Assembly (NCBI RefSeq): GCF_900169785.1
Contig: NZ_FWER01000032.1
Location: 65,802 to 111,603, forward strand
Reading direction: 5' to 3'
Origin: Rhizobium sullae
Lineage (GTDB): Bacteria > Pseudomonadota > Alphaproteobacteria > Rhizobiales > Rhizobiaceae
Length of the DNA: 45,802 nt
Below, one piece after another: positions 32,667 to 41,701 of the stretch. Position 1 is the first letter of the stretch. Each line of letters starts with the position of its first letter. The translations under genes were made by a program, and so were the position numbers. The notes under the pieces are model-generated. The model saw nothing but the letters and a program-made list of their open reading frames with translations. It had not been told where the DNA came from and made no database searches.

Positions 32667-34870
32667 GCGTGAACCTCATCGGAGAGCCCCTGACCCGTGT
32701 CGACGGCCGCGCCAAAGTCACAGGCGCGGCACGCTACGCCGCCGATTTCAACCAGCCGGACCAGCTCTATGCCGTGATCGTCAGCGCGACCATCGGTCTC
32801 GGCCGAGTGACCGGGATCGAAAGCGCGGAGGTCGAGAGGATGCCCGGCGTCGCCGCCGTGATAGCGCACAGCAACGCGCAACGCCTGCCATATCTGCCCC
32901 ACAGGGCCGTCATTGATCCGGCAGTGGGCGAACGCCTCCACGTCCTGCAGGACGACACCGTGCGTTTTTACGGGCAGCCCGTTGCCGTCGTCGTTGCGGA
33001 CACCCTCGATCATGCCGAGCGCGCTGCCGCCGCGCTGCGCATTTCCTATGAGGCCCGGCGGCCGCTCGTCGATCCAGCCGATCCGCGCACAGAAAGAATT
33101 GCTCCGGAGGCGGCCGACAGATCACGCGGCGATGCGGAAACCGCCATAGCGGATGCTTCCGTCACGATCGACGAAATCTATGAAATCGCCCGCGAAAACC
33201 ATAATCCCATGGAACCGCATGCGACGGTCGCTGCCTGGAATGGCGAGCGGTTGACGCTCTGGAGCAAGAGCCAGTATCTGGTCAATGAGCAGGCCGAGAT
33301 GGCAGCAGTTTTTGGCCTGCCTGTGGAGAATATAGAGGTCGTCTGTCCTTTCATCGGCGGCGCCTTCGGAACGAGCCTCAGGACCTGGCCGCATGTGACC
33401 CTCGCGGCACTTGCAGCGCGCCATGTCGGACGGCCCGTCAAGCTCGTGCTCACCCGCAGGCAAATGTTCTTCACCACCGGCCACCGGCCGCGCACGCTTC
33501 AGAGGATTGCGCTTGGAGCAACGTCCGACGGCAAGCTTCTCGGCGTGGTTCACGAAGGCGCCGGAGAAACAAGCCGCTACGAGCAATTCACGGAAGCCCT
33601 GACCACCGTCACGGACTATCTCTATTCCTGCCCCAACGTGCGCACCCAGTACCGGCTGGTGCAGCTCGACACGGGCACGCCCAATCATATGCGCGGTCCG
33701 GGCGAAGCAAGCGGCATCTTTGCCCTCGAAAGTGCAATGGACGAGTTGTCCTATAAACTCGGGATCGATCCGATCGAGCTGAGACGCCGCAACGAGCCGC
33801 GAGTCGATGAAGCTGAAAACAAGCCGTTTTCCAGCCGCTCGCTGATGCAATGTTACGAACTCGGCGCCGACCGCTTCGGCTGGGCTCAAAGGACGCCCGA
33901 ACCGCGCTCCATGCGCGACGGGCGTCTTCTGATCGGCATGGGAGCGGCCACAGCCACCTATCCGGCGTTTCACGCGCCTGCCAACGCCAGAGTTCGGCTG
34001 CTGACGGATGGCGTTGCCGAGGTGGAGGCGGCCGCCAGCGACATGGGTCCGGGCACCTATACATCGATGACACAAGTGGCGGCGGAATTCCTTGGACTGC
34101 CGTTCGAGCAGGTCCGCTTCAGGCTCGGCAGGTCGGACTACCCGCAGACACCCTCGCACGGCGGCTCATGGACGATGGCGTCGGTGGGATCGGCAATTCG
34201 GGCCGCCTGTCTTGAGGTGCAGGCGCAGGCCGCCCGCCGTGCGGTAGAGGATGCCGGCTCGCCGGCCTTCGGAGCGTCGTTGGACGATCTTGAGTGGAGC
34301 GGCGGGCTCCTTCACCGCCGCGGGGAGCCGTCATCGGGGTTGTCCTATCAGGATATCGTGGGCAGAACCGGTGTTCCGGTCGAAGCCAATGGATCTGCGC
34401 AGCGTGATCCGGAGGTGGCGGAACGATATTCGATGCATTCCTTCGGCGCGGTTTTCGCGGAAGTTGCCATCGACGCCGACGTCGGAACGATCCGGGTGCG
34501 CCGCATCGTCGGGGCTTATGGCATCGGGCGCGTCGTCAATCCGCTGCTTGCCAGAAGCCAATGCACGGGCGGCATGATCGGGGGCATGGGCATGGCGTTG
34601 ATGGAGCGCACCGTCCTCGATCCGCGCGACGGCCGGCCGGTCAATTCCCACATGGCCGACTACCTCATGCCTGTGAACCTCGATATTCCGAAGCTGGACG
34701 CACTCTTCGTCGACGAGATCGATCCGCATGTGAACCCGCTCGGCGTGAAAGGCTTGGGCGAGATTGCCCTGGTGGGAACCGCTCCAGCGATCGCGAACGC
34801 CGTCTTCCACGCAACGGGCAAGCGCCTACGGACCCTGCCGATCCAAATCGAGCACGTCCTGACTGCATGA
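32663..34870 (+). CDS. paoC: Aldehyde oxidoreductase, molybdenum cofactor-binding subunit
   Basis: Catalytic subunit of 735 residues, the usual size for PaoC (YagR). It binds the molybdenum cofactor; family blocks include VTGAARYAADF, CPFIGGAFGTSLRTWPHV, HMRGPGEASGIFALE and SHGGSWTMASVGSAIRAAC. The catalytic glutamate of the xanthine oxidase family is Glu700 in VKGLGEIALVG. It has no signal of its own and would ride out with PaoA. The maturation factor PaoD, which inserts the modified cofactor, is not in the window and must be elsewhere if the enzyme works. Confidence 0.92.
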   Translation: MSVNLIGEPLTRVDGRAKVTGAARYAADFNQPDQLYAVIVSATIGLGRVTGIESAEVERMPGVAAVIAHSNAQRLPYLPHRAVIDPAVGERLHVLQDDTVRFYGQPVAVVVADTLDHAERAAAALRISYEARRPLVDPADPRTERIAPEAADRSRGDAETAIADASVTIDEIYEIARENHNPMEPHATVAAWNGERLTLWSKSQYLVNEQAEMAAVFGLPVENIEVVCPFIGGAFGTSLRTWPHVTLAALAARHVGRPVKLVLTRRQMFFTTGHRPRTLQRIALGATSDGKLLGVVHEGAGETSRYEQFTEALTTVTDYLYSCPNVRTQYRLVQLDTGTPNHMRGPGEASGIFALESAMDELSYKLGIDPIELRRRNEPRVDEAENKPFSSRSLMQCYELGADRFGWAQRTPEPRSMRDGRLLIGMGAATATYPAFHAPANARVRLLTDGVAEVEAAASDMGPGTYTSMTQVAAEFLGLPFEQVRFRLGRSDYPQTPSHGGSWTMASVGSAIRAACLEVQAQAARRAVEDAGSPAFGASLDDLEWSGGLLHRRGEPSSGLSYQDIVGRTGVPVEANGSAQRDPEVAERYSMHSFGAVFAEVAIDADVGTIRVRRIVGAYGIGRVVNPLLARSQCTGGMIGGMGMALMERTVLDPRDGRPVNSHMADYLMPVNLDIPKLDALFVDEIDPHVNPLGVKGLGEIALVGTAPAIANAVFHATGKRLRTLPIQIEHVLTA

Positions 34871-34877
34871 ACAGCGC

Positions 34878-35204
34878 TCAGCGCTCAGCGGCCAGCTTGT
34901 CGCGAATATGGTCCGGCCCACCGGTCATTCGCCGTGCGAACGGCCGGTCAGGGTCCACGACGCGCCAGAAAGGAGCGCTGCCATCCTCGCTGATGCGCAC
35001 CAGGTGCCGCTGCATGGTCACCGGGCAGCACGCGTCGGCTCCGTATTTTGCCGCGAGTGCACGTCTCAGCCCCGCCAGGTCCGACAGATGGCCCGGTTGG
35101 GCCGTCCTCAGTTCGTCGGCGACCATCGTCTCGCTTGGGATCAGCATCCTCTGCGTCAGGCTTTTGCCTTTGCGCCGCATTTTGATGACCGGAACGTCCT
35201 CCAT
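34878..35204 (-). CDS. Small MGMT-like domain protein
   Basis: Protein of 108 residues, convergent with paoC. LRRALAAKYGADACCPVTMQ and APFWRVVDPDRPFARRM resemble small proteins with an alkyltransferase-like (MGMT-like) winged-helix fold that lack the alkyl-accepting PCHR cysteine. The CCPVT cysteines are characteristic of this group, not of true alkyltransferases. The function is unknown; DNA binding is a guess from the fold. The assignment rests on pattern only. Confidence 0.55.
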   Translation of the reverse strand: MEDVPVIKMRRKGKSLTQRMLIPSETMVADELRTAQPGHLSDLAGLRRALAAKYGADACCPVTMQRHLVRISEDGSAPFWRVVDPDRPFARRMTGGPDHIRDKLAAER

Positions 35205-35239
35205 GATTCACCTCCCTAAACGGCATCCTTCAGAGAGCC

Positions 35240-35899
35240 TCAGCTCAGGTTCCTGCGCCGCTCCATTTCGGCCGCGCTTGGCTGGTCGGGTCCGAATGAG
35301 CCTGTGACGACGTCGCCGTTGCGAGCGTATTTGTTGATCGTCACGCCGGAGCCGGAGACCCGTGAGCTCACGAGTTTCAGCGCGCCGGGAAAGGCGCCGT
35401 CGCCGAACAATTTCTTGCCCTTGCCGAGCACGACCGGAAATAAGAAAACATTGAATTCATCGACTAGGTCGTTTCTGAACAGGGTCTGCAGAAAGTCGGT
35501 CGAGCCCTGGGTCAGCAAATCCGGGCCTTCCCCGCTTTTCAACGTCGTGAGTGCGGCGACCGCATCGGTACCGAGCAACCGGCTGTTCTGCCAGCTGAGC
35601 TTGAAGTCCGGATTGCGGGTCGCGACATATTTGGTGATGCGGTCGAACAGCGGGCCGATCGAGTCGTCGGCATCGACATATGGCCAATATGCGGCGAAGA
35701 TATCATAGGTCTTGCGGCCGAGCAGAAGGTCGAACGGCTTGGCGAACATCTCGTCCACGGCCTTCCCCATTGCCTCGTCGAAATAAGGCCAGACCCAGCC
35801 GCCATATTTGAAGCCACCGACAGGGTCTTCGTGCGGGCCGCCCGGCGCCTGCATGACGCCATCAAGACTGACGAATGCACCAGTGATAACCTTTCTCAT
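35240..35899 (-). CDS. DHFR/RibD-C-like reductase family protein
   Basis: Protein of 219 residues of the RibD C-terminal / dihydrofolate-reductase-like superfamily. MRKVITGAFVSLDGVMQAPG is the typical start, followed by FDLLLGRKTYDIFAAYWP, KSGEGPDLLTQGSTDFLQTL and VDEFNVFLFPVVLGKGKKLF, including the NADPH-site glycine region. These proteins are probably reductases of unknown small molecules rather than folate enzymes. The ATG at 35899 fits the family; the longer frame upstream is a shadow. It is separated from the GNAT gene by a 200-base divergent region. Confidence 0.88.
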   Translation of the reverse strand: MRKVITGAFVSLDGVMQAPGGPHEDPVGGFKYGGWVWPYFDEAMGKAVDEMFAKPFDLLLGRKTYDIFAAYWPYVDADDSIGPLFDRITKYVATRNPDFKLSWQNSRLLGTDAVAALTTLKSGEGPDLLTQGSTDFLQTLFRNDLVDEFNVFLFPVVLGKGKKLFGDGAFPGALKLVSSRVSGSGVTINKYARNGDVVTGSFGPDQPSAAEMERRRNLS

Positions 35900-36101
35900 G
35901 TCTGCTCTCCTCTGTGCGAGCCCTTGTGGCCTTACTTGCCAAGGACGTGTGGCCGCCGCCTGTCCCGACAACGGCCCCGGAAAAACTTGAAAAGATGCCG
36001 GCAGAAACAACATGCCTTCCACAAAGAGCGACCGCAACCGGTGGAAAGCCACTGTGTGGTGCCAGCGTTGAACGCGACAAATCCAGCGAAGGGTATGTTG
36101 C

Positions 36102-36665
36102 ATGGAACTCGAGATTCGCCCGCTCACGCCTGACTTGTGGCCTTTCCTTGAGGATCTCTTCGGTAAGACCGGCGCCGCCAGCCGTTGCTGGTGCATGTAT
36201 GGGCGGATCGGTGCGGCCTATCGCAAGCGGCCGGGCGAGGAAAACAAGGCGGCGTTCCGCGAGATCGTCAAGCGCGGCCCGCCACCGGGCCTTCTTGCCT
36301 TCCATGGCAATGTCGCGGTCGGCTGGTGCCAGCTCACGCCACGCGACGCCGTTCCTGCGTTGGACCGGCAGTGGCGGGTGAAGCGGGTAGACGATGCTCC
36401 AGTCTGGGCGCTGTCCTGCCTTTATGTGCGCAAGGGCTATCGCCGGCAGGGCGTGACGTTCGAGCTGATCCTGGCGGCCTTGAAGACCGCCAGGATGGCA
36501 AAGGCACCGGCCCTTGAAGCCTACCCCTTCGATGCCAGGGTGTCGCCGAGCGCTTCGGGCAGCGGCTATGCGTCGACCTTCGCGCGCGCCGGCTTCAAGG
36601 TCGTCGCCCGGCGGATCCGCGCGCGCCCGATCATGCGCCACGATTTGAAGGAGACCGCCGATTGA
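36102..36665 (+). CDS. GNAT-family N-acetyltransferase
   Basis: Acetyltransferase-like protein of 187 residues. The acetyl-CoA region reads WALSCLYVRKGYRRQGVTFE, equivalent to the R/Q-x-x-G-x-G/A loop, followed by LILAALKTARMAKAPALEAY. The N-terminal part has SRCWCMYGRIGAAYRKRPGE, a Trp-Cys motif found in a soil-bacterial GNAT subgroup. The substrate is unknown. It stands alone between the DHFR-like gene and an SRPBCC gene. Confidence 0.87.
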   Translation: MELEIRPLTPDLWPFLEDLFGKTGAASRCWCMYGRIGAAYRKRPGEENKAAFREIVKRGPPPGLLAFHGNVAVGWCQLTPRDAVPALDRQWRVKRVDDAPVWALSCLYVRKGYRRQGVTFELILAALKTARMAKAPALEAYPFDARVSPSASGSGYASTFARAGFKVVARRIRARPIMRHDLKETAD

Positions 36666-36917
36666 CCGTTCGTCACCGGCAATGGCTCCCGATACCCCCC
36701 CGGGGAGACGTCTACAACCATCATCTCCGGCGCTGGCGAGTCCATGGAATCCCGTCACACTTGTCACTCCCATCATTTCGATGGCAAGGGCTAAAGTTGG
36801 TGCCATGTTAGGTGCTTGAGGTGCTCTTGTTGAGGGAGAGCTTCCGCCTACATGCTGCGGGGTAGCACTTTGCCATCCTCCGCCCCAGGTGCCATGACAA
36901 ACACGGGAGAGAGACCG

Positions 36918-37364
36918 ATGCAAGAGTCCCTTGTCGTTCGCCGCGAGACGCATATTCCGGCACCGCCCTCCGCGGTGTTCGCCCTCCTGACCGATCCGGA
37001 GAAGATTCTGCGCTGGATGGGAACGGAGGCGGAGATCGAGCCGCAGCCTGGAGGAATCTATCTGGTCAACGTCACCGGTGCCCGCTTTGCCCGCGGCTCC
37101 TTTCGCGAGGTGGTGCCGGTGCACCGCCTGGCCTACAGCTTCGGCTGGGACGGCAGCGAAGTGGTGCCGCCGGGGTCGAGCCTGGTCGAGATCGACCTCG
37201 TCGAGCAGCCGGATGGAACACTGCTGCGCCTGACTCATACCGGCCTGCCGAGCACCGAACAATGCGAGGGCCATGCGGAAGGCTGGGCTCATTACCTCGA
37301 CCGATTGGTCGAAGTCGCAGCCGGGCGCGATCCGGGTCCGGATTCCTTCGCCGGCAAAACGTGA
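36918..37364 (+). CDS. SRPBCC (AHSA1-like) protein
   Basis: Protein of 148 residues with an SRPBCC fold: RRETHIPAPPSAVFALLTDP, KILRWMGTEAEIEPQPGGIY, LAYSFGWDGSEVVPPGSSLV and the C-terminal helix EGWAHYLDRLVEVAAG. It is the fourth SRPBCC gene in the window and not a close copy of the others. The ATG at 36918 has GGGAGAGA six bases upstream; an ATG at 36894 would add eight residues. No ArsR gene accompanies it. The ligand is unknown. Confidence 0.87.
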   Translation: MQESLVVRRETHIPAPPSAVFALLTDPEKILRWMGTEAEIEPQPGGIYLVNVTGARFARGSFREVVPVHRLAYSFGWDGSEVVPPGSSLVEIDLVEQPDGTLLRLTHTGLPSTEQCEGHAEGWAHYLDRLVEVAAGRDPGPDSFAGKT

Positions 37365-37460
37365 CAGCGTCCGCTCCCGAAATTGAATATCCCCGCACGG
37401 TGACGCAACACCTGGAGCGGCGCGGATGACAGGCGGCGATCGCGGTGGCATGATCGCGGC

Positions 37461-38519
37461 ATGGATCTGCCCCCGCCCCTCGCCTGGCTGGTGGACGAGG
37501 CCGGCGCCTCGCCTAGCCCTGAACGATTCTTGTCCGAGCTCGGCGGCCGGCTGCTGGCCGACGGCCTGCCGCTGGCCGGCGCGGCTCTGACGCTCGCAGT
37601 ACCGCATCCGATCGTCGCCCGCCGCACCTGGCTCTGGCGGGCGGAGACTGGCGTGGTGATCGAGGCGCTGGCTTTCCCCGGCGCGGCGCTCAACCAGGCC
37701 GGACGCGACTGGCTGGCCGGGCTCGGCCCGGTAGAGGAGCACATCGCCGGCTCGGCGCCGGACAGTCCGCTGCTCGGCTGGGCCGGGATTCGGCCGTTCG
37801 ACCAAGCCGAGGCCGGCCGGCTGCGGCAGGCCTCGCGTTTTGCCGCGGCACCCTTGGCAGCACTCGCCGCAAGGGCGGCGCTTTCAGCACTACTCGAAGC
37901 CTATCTCGGGCGGCGCAGTGCCGCGCGGGTGCAGGCCGGCGCGCTGCATCGCGGCACCGGGGAGACGATCCGTGCAGCACTGCTCTGTGCTGATTTGCGC
38001 GATTTCACTGCCCTCTCCGAAGCGACAGAGCCTGTGGTGATGATCGCCGCGCTCGATGCGTGGTTCGACCGCGTCGCTGGCGCAGTGCACGCCTTCGGCG
38101 GCGAGGTGCTGAAGTTCATGGGCGACGGCGTGCTGGCGATTTTCCCGGCTGCCGGCGCGCCGGCCGAAGCCTGCGAGGCGGCGCTGCGGGCCGCCGCCGC
38201 CGCCCGCGCCGGCATGGCCCATCTCGACGCGGCGCGGCAGGCGCAGGGATTGCCGCCGCTGCCTTTCGGCGCGGCCCTGCATTTCGGAGAAATGCTGTGG
38301 GGCAATATCGGCGCGGCCGACCGGCTGGACTTCACCGCCATCGGCCCCGCCGTCAACCTAGTCAGCCGGCTCGAAGGGCTATGCAAACCCCTTGGCCACA
38401 GCGTGCTGATCTCCGGCGCGCTCGCGCGGGAGACGACGGCGGCCTTGACTCCGCTGGGCGAGCACCGGTTGCGCGGCATCGCCGAGCCCTGCGCGGTCTT
38501 CACCCTGCCGGAGGATTGA
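37461..38519 (+). CDS. Class III adenylate cyclase
   Basis: Soluble cyclase of 352 residues. The N-terminal 165 residues are Ala/Leu-rich and of no recognised domain, probably regulatory. The catalytic domain has metal-binding Asp178 (LLCADLRDFTALS) and Asp222 (LKFMGDGVLAIF), substrate residues Lys218 and Thr292 (LDFTAIGPAVNL), and transition-state Asn299 and Arg303. Lys with Thr fits class IIIb cyclases using ATP, so the product should be cAMP. No pyrimidine-cyclase hallmark or effector neighbour was seen. Rhizobia carry many such cyclases. Confidence 0.9.
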   Translation: MDLPPPLAWLVDEAGASPSPERFLSELGGRLLADGLPLAGAALTLAVPHPIVARRTWLWRAETGVVIEALAFPGAALNQAGRDWLAGLGPVEEHIAGSAPDSPLLGWAGIRPFDQAEAGRLRQASRFAAAPLAALAARAALSALLEAYLGRRSAARVQAGALHRGTGETIRAALLCADLRDFTALSEATEPVVMIAALDAWFDRVAGAVHAFGGEVLKFMGDGVLAIFPAAGAPAEACEAALRAAAAARAGMAHLDAARQAQGLPPLPFGAALHFGEMLWGNIGAADRLDFTAIGPAVNLVSRLEGLCKPLGHSVLISGALARETTAALTPLGEHRLRGIAEPCAVFTLPED

Positions 38520-38612
38520 GCCCACTGTTGGCGAAATCCGAACGATTCATTCGTTTCCCTTTTGTACTCTTTGCCTCTTCCCTTTCGCCCTGACTCTCGC
38601 CATATTCCGCCC

Positions 38613-41600
38613 ATGGCCAAATCGACGAAGAAATCCCCCGCCCCGAACGGCTTCGAGGAAGCCCCGCAGTCGTCCTTTGAAGGCGCTCCGCTGGAGGGCT
38701 CCGTCGCCGACTGGGTGAAGCAATTAGAAGCCGATGCCGAGGCGTCCAGCGTCGAGACGCAACGCGAGATCGCCTCCAAGGCCGGCAAGCACCGCAAGAA
38801 GGTGGAGATCGCGGCCTCCAAATCCGCACGGGGAACATCGATGGGCGGCTCGACCGACCCGAAGACCCGCGCCCGCGCCGGCCTCAATCCGGTTTCCGGC
38901 ATGGACACGACGCTGGAGGAAGCCGCCTCGCTGAATGCCGGCACCGCGGTTACGGCCACAGTCGAGGCGCTCTCGGCGCTCATCGAGTCCGGCAATCCGC
39001 TGCACAAGAACGGCAAAATCTGGACGCCGCACCGCCCGGCCCGGCCGGAGAAGTCCGAGGGCGGCATCAAGATCCGCATGGTCTCCGACTACGAGCCCGC
39101 CGGCGACCAGCCGACGGCGATCCGCGACCTCGTCGAGGGCCTTGAGAACGATGACCGCTCCCAGGTGCTGCTCGGCGTCACCGGCTCGGGCAAGACCTTC
39201 ACCATGGCCAAGGTGATCGAGGCGACCCAGCGTCCCGCCGTGATCCTGGCGCCGAACAAGACGCTCGCCGCCCAGCTCTATTCCGAGTTCAAGAACTTCT
39301 TCCCCGACAACGCTGTGGAATATTTCGTCTCCTATTACGACTACTACCAGCCGGAGGCCTACGTCCCGCGCTCCGACACCTATATCGAAAAGGAATCGTC
39401 GATCAACGAGCAGATCGACCGCATGCGCCACTCGGCGACGCGCTCGCTGCTCGAACGCGACGACTGCATCATCGTCGCCTCGGTCTCTTGCATCTACGGT
39501 ATCGGCTCGGTCGAAACCTACACCGCCATGACCTTCCAGATGTCGGTCGGCGACCGGCTCGACCAGCGCCAGCTGCTCGCCGACCTCGTCGCCCAGCAGT
39601 ACAAGCGCCGCGACATGGATTTCCAGCGCGGCTCATTTCGCGTCCGCGGCGACACGATCGAGCTCTTCCCCGCCCACTTGGAAGACGCGGCCTGGCGCAT
39701 AAGCATGTTTGGCGACGAGATCGACGCCATCACCGAGTTCGATCCGCTGACCGGCCAGAAGACCGGCGACCTGAAATCGGTGAAGATCTACGCCAACTCG
39801 CACTATGTCACGCCGCGTCCCACGCTCAACGGCGCCATCAGGGCGATCAAGGAGGAGTTGAAGCTCCGCCTCGCCGAGCTGGAAAAGGCCGGCCGCCTGC
39901 TGGAGGCCCAGCGCCTGGAGCAGCGCACCCGCTACGACATCGAGATGCTGGAGGCGACCGGCTCCTGCGCCGGCATCGAGAACTATTCGCGCTACCTCAC
40001 CGGCCGTGCCCCCGGCGAGCCGCCGCCCACCCTCTTCGAATATATCCCTGACAACGCCCTGCTGTTCATCGACGAGAGCCACGTCACCGTACCGCAGATC
40101 GGCGGCATGTACCGCGGCGACTTCCGCCGCAAGGCGACGCTTGCCGAATACGGCTTCCGCCTGCCGTCCTGCATGGACAACCGCCCGCTGCGCTTCGAGG
40201 AATGGGACGCGATGCGCCCGGACACCGTCGCCGTCTCCGCCACGCCGGGCGGCTGGGAGATGGAGCAGGCCGGCGGCGTCTTCGCCGAACAGGTCATCCG
40301 CCCGACCGGCCTCATCGACCCGCCGGTGGAGGTCCGCTCCGCCCGCTCCCAGGTCGACGACGTGCTCGGCGAAATCCGCGAGACCGCCGCCAAGGGCTAT
40401 CGCACCCTCGTCACCGTACTCACCAAGCGCATGGCCGAGGACCTCACCGAATACCTGCATGAGCAGGGCGTGCGCGTCCGCTACATGCATTCCGACATCG
40501 ACACGCTGGAGCGCATCGAGATCATCCGCGATCTGCGCCTCGGCGCCTTCGACGTACTGGTCGGCATCAACCTCTTGCGCGAAGGCCTCGACATCCCCGA
40601 ATGCGGCTTCGTCGCCATCCTCGACGCCGACAAGGAAGGTTTTCTGCGCTCCGAGACGTCCCTCATCCAGACGATCGGCCGCGCCGCACGCAACGTCGAT
40701 GGCAAGGTCATCCTCTATGCCGACAATGTCACCGGCTCGATGAAGCGCGCCATGGAGGAAACCGGTCGCCGCCGCGAAAAGCAGGTGGCCTACAACCTCG
40801 AACACGGCATCACCCCGGAATCGGTGAAGGCCCGCATCTCCGATATCCTCGATTCCGTCTACGAGCGCGACCACGTCCGCGCCGACATCTCCGGCGTCTC
40901 CGGCAAGGGCTTCGCCGACGGCGGCAACCTCGTCGGCAACAACCTGCAGACCCATCTCAACGCGCTGGAAAAACAGATGCGCGATGCAGCCGCCGACCTC
41001 GACTTCGAAAAAGCCGCCCGCCTGCGCGACGAAATCAAACGCCTCAAAGCCGCCGAGCTTGCGGTCATGGACGACCCGATGGCGCGCGAGGAGTCCAGGG
41101 CTATGGAGGCCGGTGGAAGAAAGAAGATCGGCACGGCAAACGCAACCGACTCCCTCCCCCTTGCGGGGAGGGTTGGGGAGGGGGAACCACGATCCGCAGT
41201 GTCAGCCGCAAATATCCCTCCCGGCCCTTCGGGTCACCCTGCCCGCAAGGGCGACGGAAAGAGCGGCACCTACTTCGCCAAACCCACCCTTGACGACATG
41301 GGCCCAGGCACGGACGCCGTAAAACCCCTCTTCCGCAAGAACACCCTTGACGAAATGACCGTCGGCCGCACCGAAAAACCGATCACCGGCAAGCTGCCGG
41401 AAAAGCCGCAGACGCAGAGCCCCTCCTCGCTCCAACGGGGAGAGGATAGTTCGCCCCGCGCGGCGCAGCCGGGCAATTCGCCGAACTTGGTGAGGGGGAA
41501 TCCCGACGACCCTCGCCCCCTTGCGCGCGGCAAGACCGGCGCCGGCTCCTACGAGGACCCGGCGGAGCAGAAGCGCAAGGGCCGGACGAAAGGCAAGACC

Positions 41601-41618
41601 GGACGCCCGGGGCGGTGA
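38613..41618 (+). CDS. uvrB: Excinuclease ABC subunit B
   Basis: Damage-recognition helicase-like subunit of nucleotide excision repair, working with UvrA and UvrC. The protein is 1001 residues, against about 670 in most bacteria. A 150-residue N-terminal extension precedes the usual start (RMVSDYEPAGDQPTAIRDL). Walker A is GVTGSGKT (about 188-195), the hairpin YDYYQPEAYVPRSDTYIEKE follows, and the helicase motif is DESH (about 486-489). The UVR motif (LEKQMRDAAADLDFEKAARL) ends near 816. The last 185 residues are a basic, low-complexity tail containing two in-frame palindromic repeats. Extended UvrB proteins occur in related rhizobia. The ATG at 38613 is the first with homology. Confidence 0.95.
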   Translation: MAKSTKKSPAPNGFEEAPQSSFEGAPLEGSVADWVKQLEADAEASSVETQREIASKAGKHRKKVEIAASKSARGTSMGGSTDPKTRARAGLNPVSGMDTTLEEAASLNAGTAVTATVEALSALIESGNPLHKNGKIWTPHRPARPEKSEGGIKIRMVSDYEPAGDQPTAIRDLVEGLENDDRSQVLLGVTGSGKTFTMAKVIEATQRPAVILAPNKTLAAQLYSEFKNFFPDNAVEYFVSYYDYYQPEAYVPRSDTYIEKESSINEQIDRMRHSATRSLLERDDCIIVASVSCIYGIGSVETYTAMTFQMSVGDRLDQRQLLADLVAQQYKRRDMDFQRGSFRVRGDTIELFPAHLEDAAWRISMFGDEIDAITEFDPLTGQKTGDLKSVKIYANSHYVTPRPTLNGAIRAIKEELKLRLAELEKAGRLLEAQRLEQRTRYDIEMLEATGSCAGIENYSRYLTGRAPGEPPPTLFEYIPDNALLFIDESHVTVPQIGGMYRGDFRRKATLAEYGFRLPSCMDNRPLRFEEWDAMRPDTVAVSATPGGWEMEQAGGVFAEQVIRPTGLIDPPVEVRSARSQVDDVLGEIRETAAKGYRTLVTVLTKRMAEDLTEYLHEQGVRVRYMHSDIDTLERIEIIRDLRLGAFDVLVGINLLREGLDIPECGFVAILDADKEGFLRSETSLIQTIGRAARNVDGKVILYADNVTGSMKRAMEETGRRREKQVAYNLEHGITPESVKARISDILDSVYERDHVRADISGVSGKGFADGGNLVGNNLQTHLNALEKQMRDAAADLDFEKAARLRDEIKRLKAAELAVMDDPMAREESRAMEAGGRKKIGTANATDSLPLAGRVGEGEPRSAVSAANIPPGPSGHPARKGDGKSGTYFAKPTLDDMGPGTDAVKPLFRKNTLDEMTVGRTEKPITGKLPEKPQTQSPSSLQRGEDSSPRAAQPGNSPNLVRGNPDDPRPLARGKTGAGSYEDPAEQKRKGRTKGKTGRPGR
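41151..41251. repeat. Palindromic repeat inside uvrB, copy A
   Basis: CCCTTGCGGG (41158-41167) and CCCGCAAGGG (41242-41251) are exact inverted repeats. Inside them GGGAGGG (41176-41182) and CCCTCCC (41216-41222) form a second pair, so the element can fold as a long nested hairpin. It looks like the short GC-rich repeats found between genes in rhizobia, yet here it is translated without a stop as part of the UvrB tail (about residues 847-880). Confidence 0.65.
41420..41498. repeat. Palindromic repeat inside uvrB, copy B
   Basis: CCCCTC (41420-41425) can pair with GAGGGG (41492-41497), and an inner hairpin forms around CTCCAACGGGGAG. The sequence is of a different type from copy A but of the same style. 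It is read in frame as UvrB residues of about 936-962. A related partial stretch, CCCCCTTGCGCGCGG, follows near 41516-41530. Confidence 0.5.
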
Positions 41619-41701
41619 CCCCTCTCTCCCTCATCCCGACTTGATCCGCGATCCAGCCACCACGCGTCCGCGCGGTGAATGACTCTTTTTCTCCGCCCTC
41701 T

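Noticed and set aside
37461..38519. Nucleotide cyclase as the partner of the Pycsar-like gene at the right edge
   Set aside because: It lies 7 kb away with housekeeping genes between, and its substrate residues (Lys218, Thr292) fit ATP.
38541..38555. Inverted repeat before uvrB considered as an SOS (LexA) box
   Set aside because: The alphaproteobacterial box needs GTTC-N7-GTTC; here only one half (GAAC) is present, with TCGT in place of the other.
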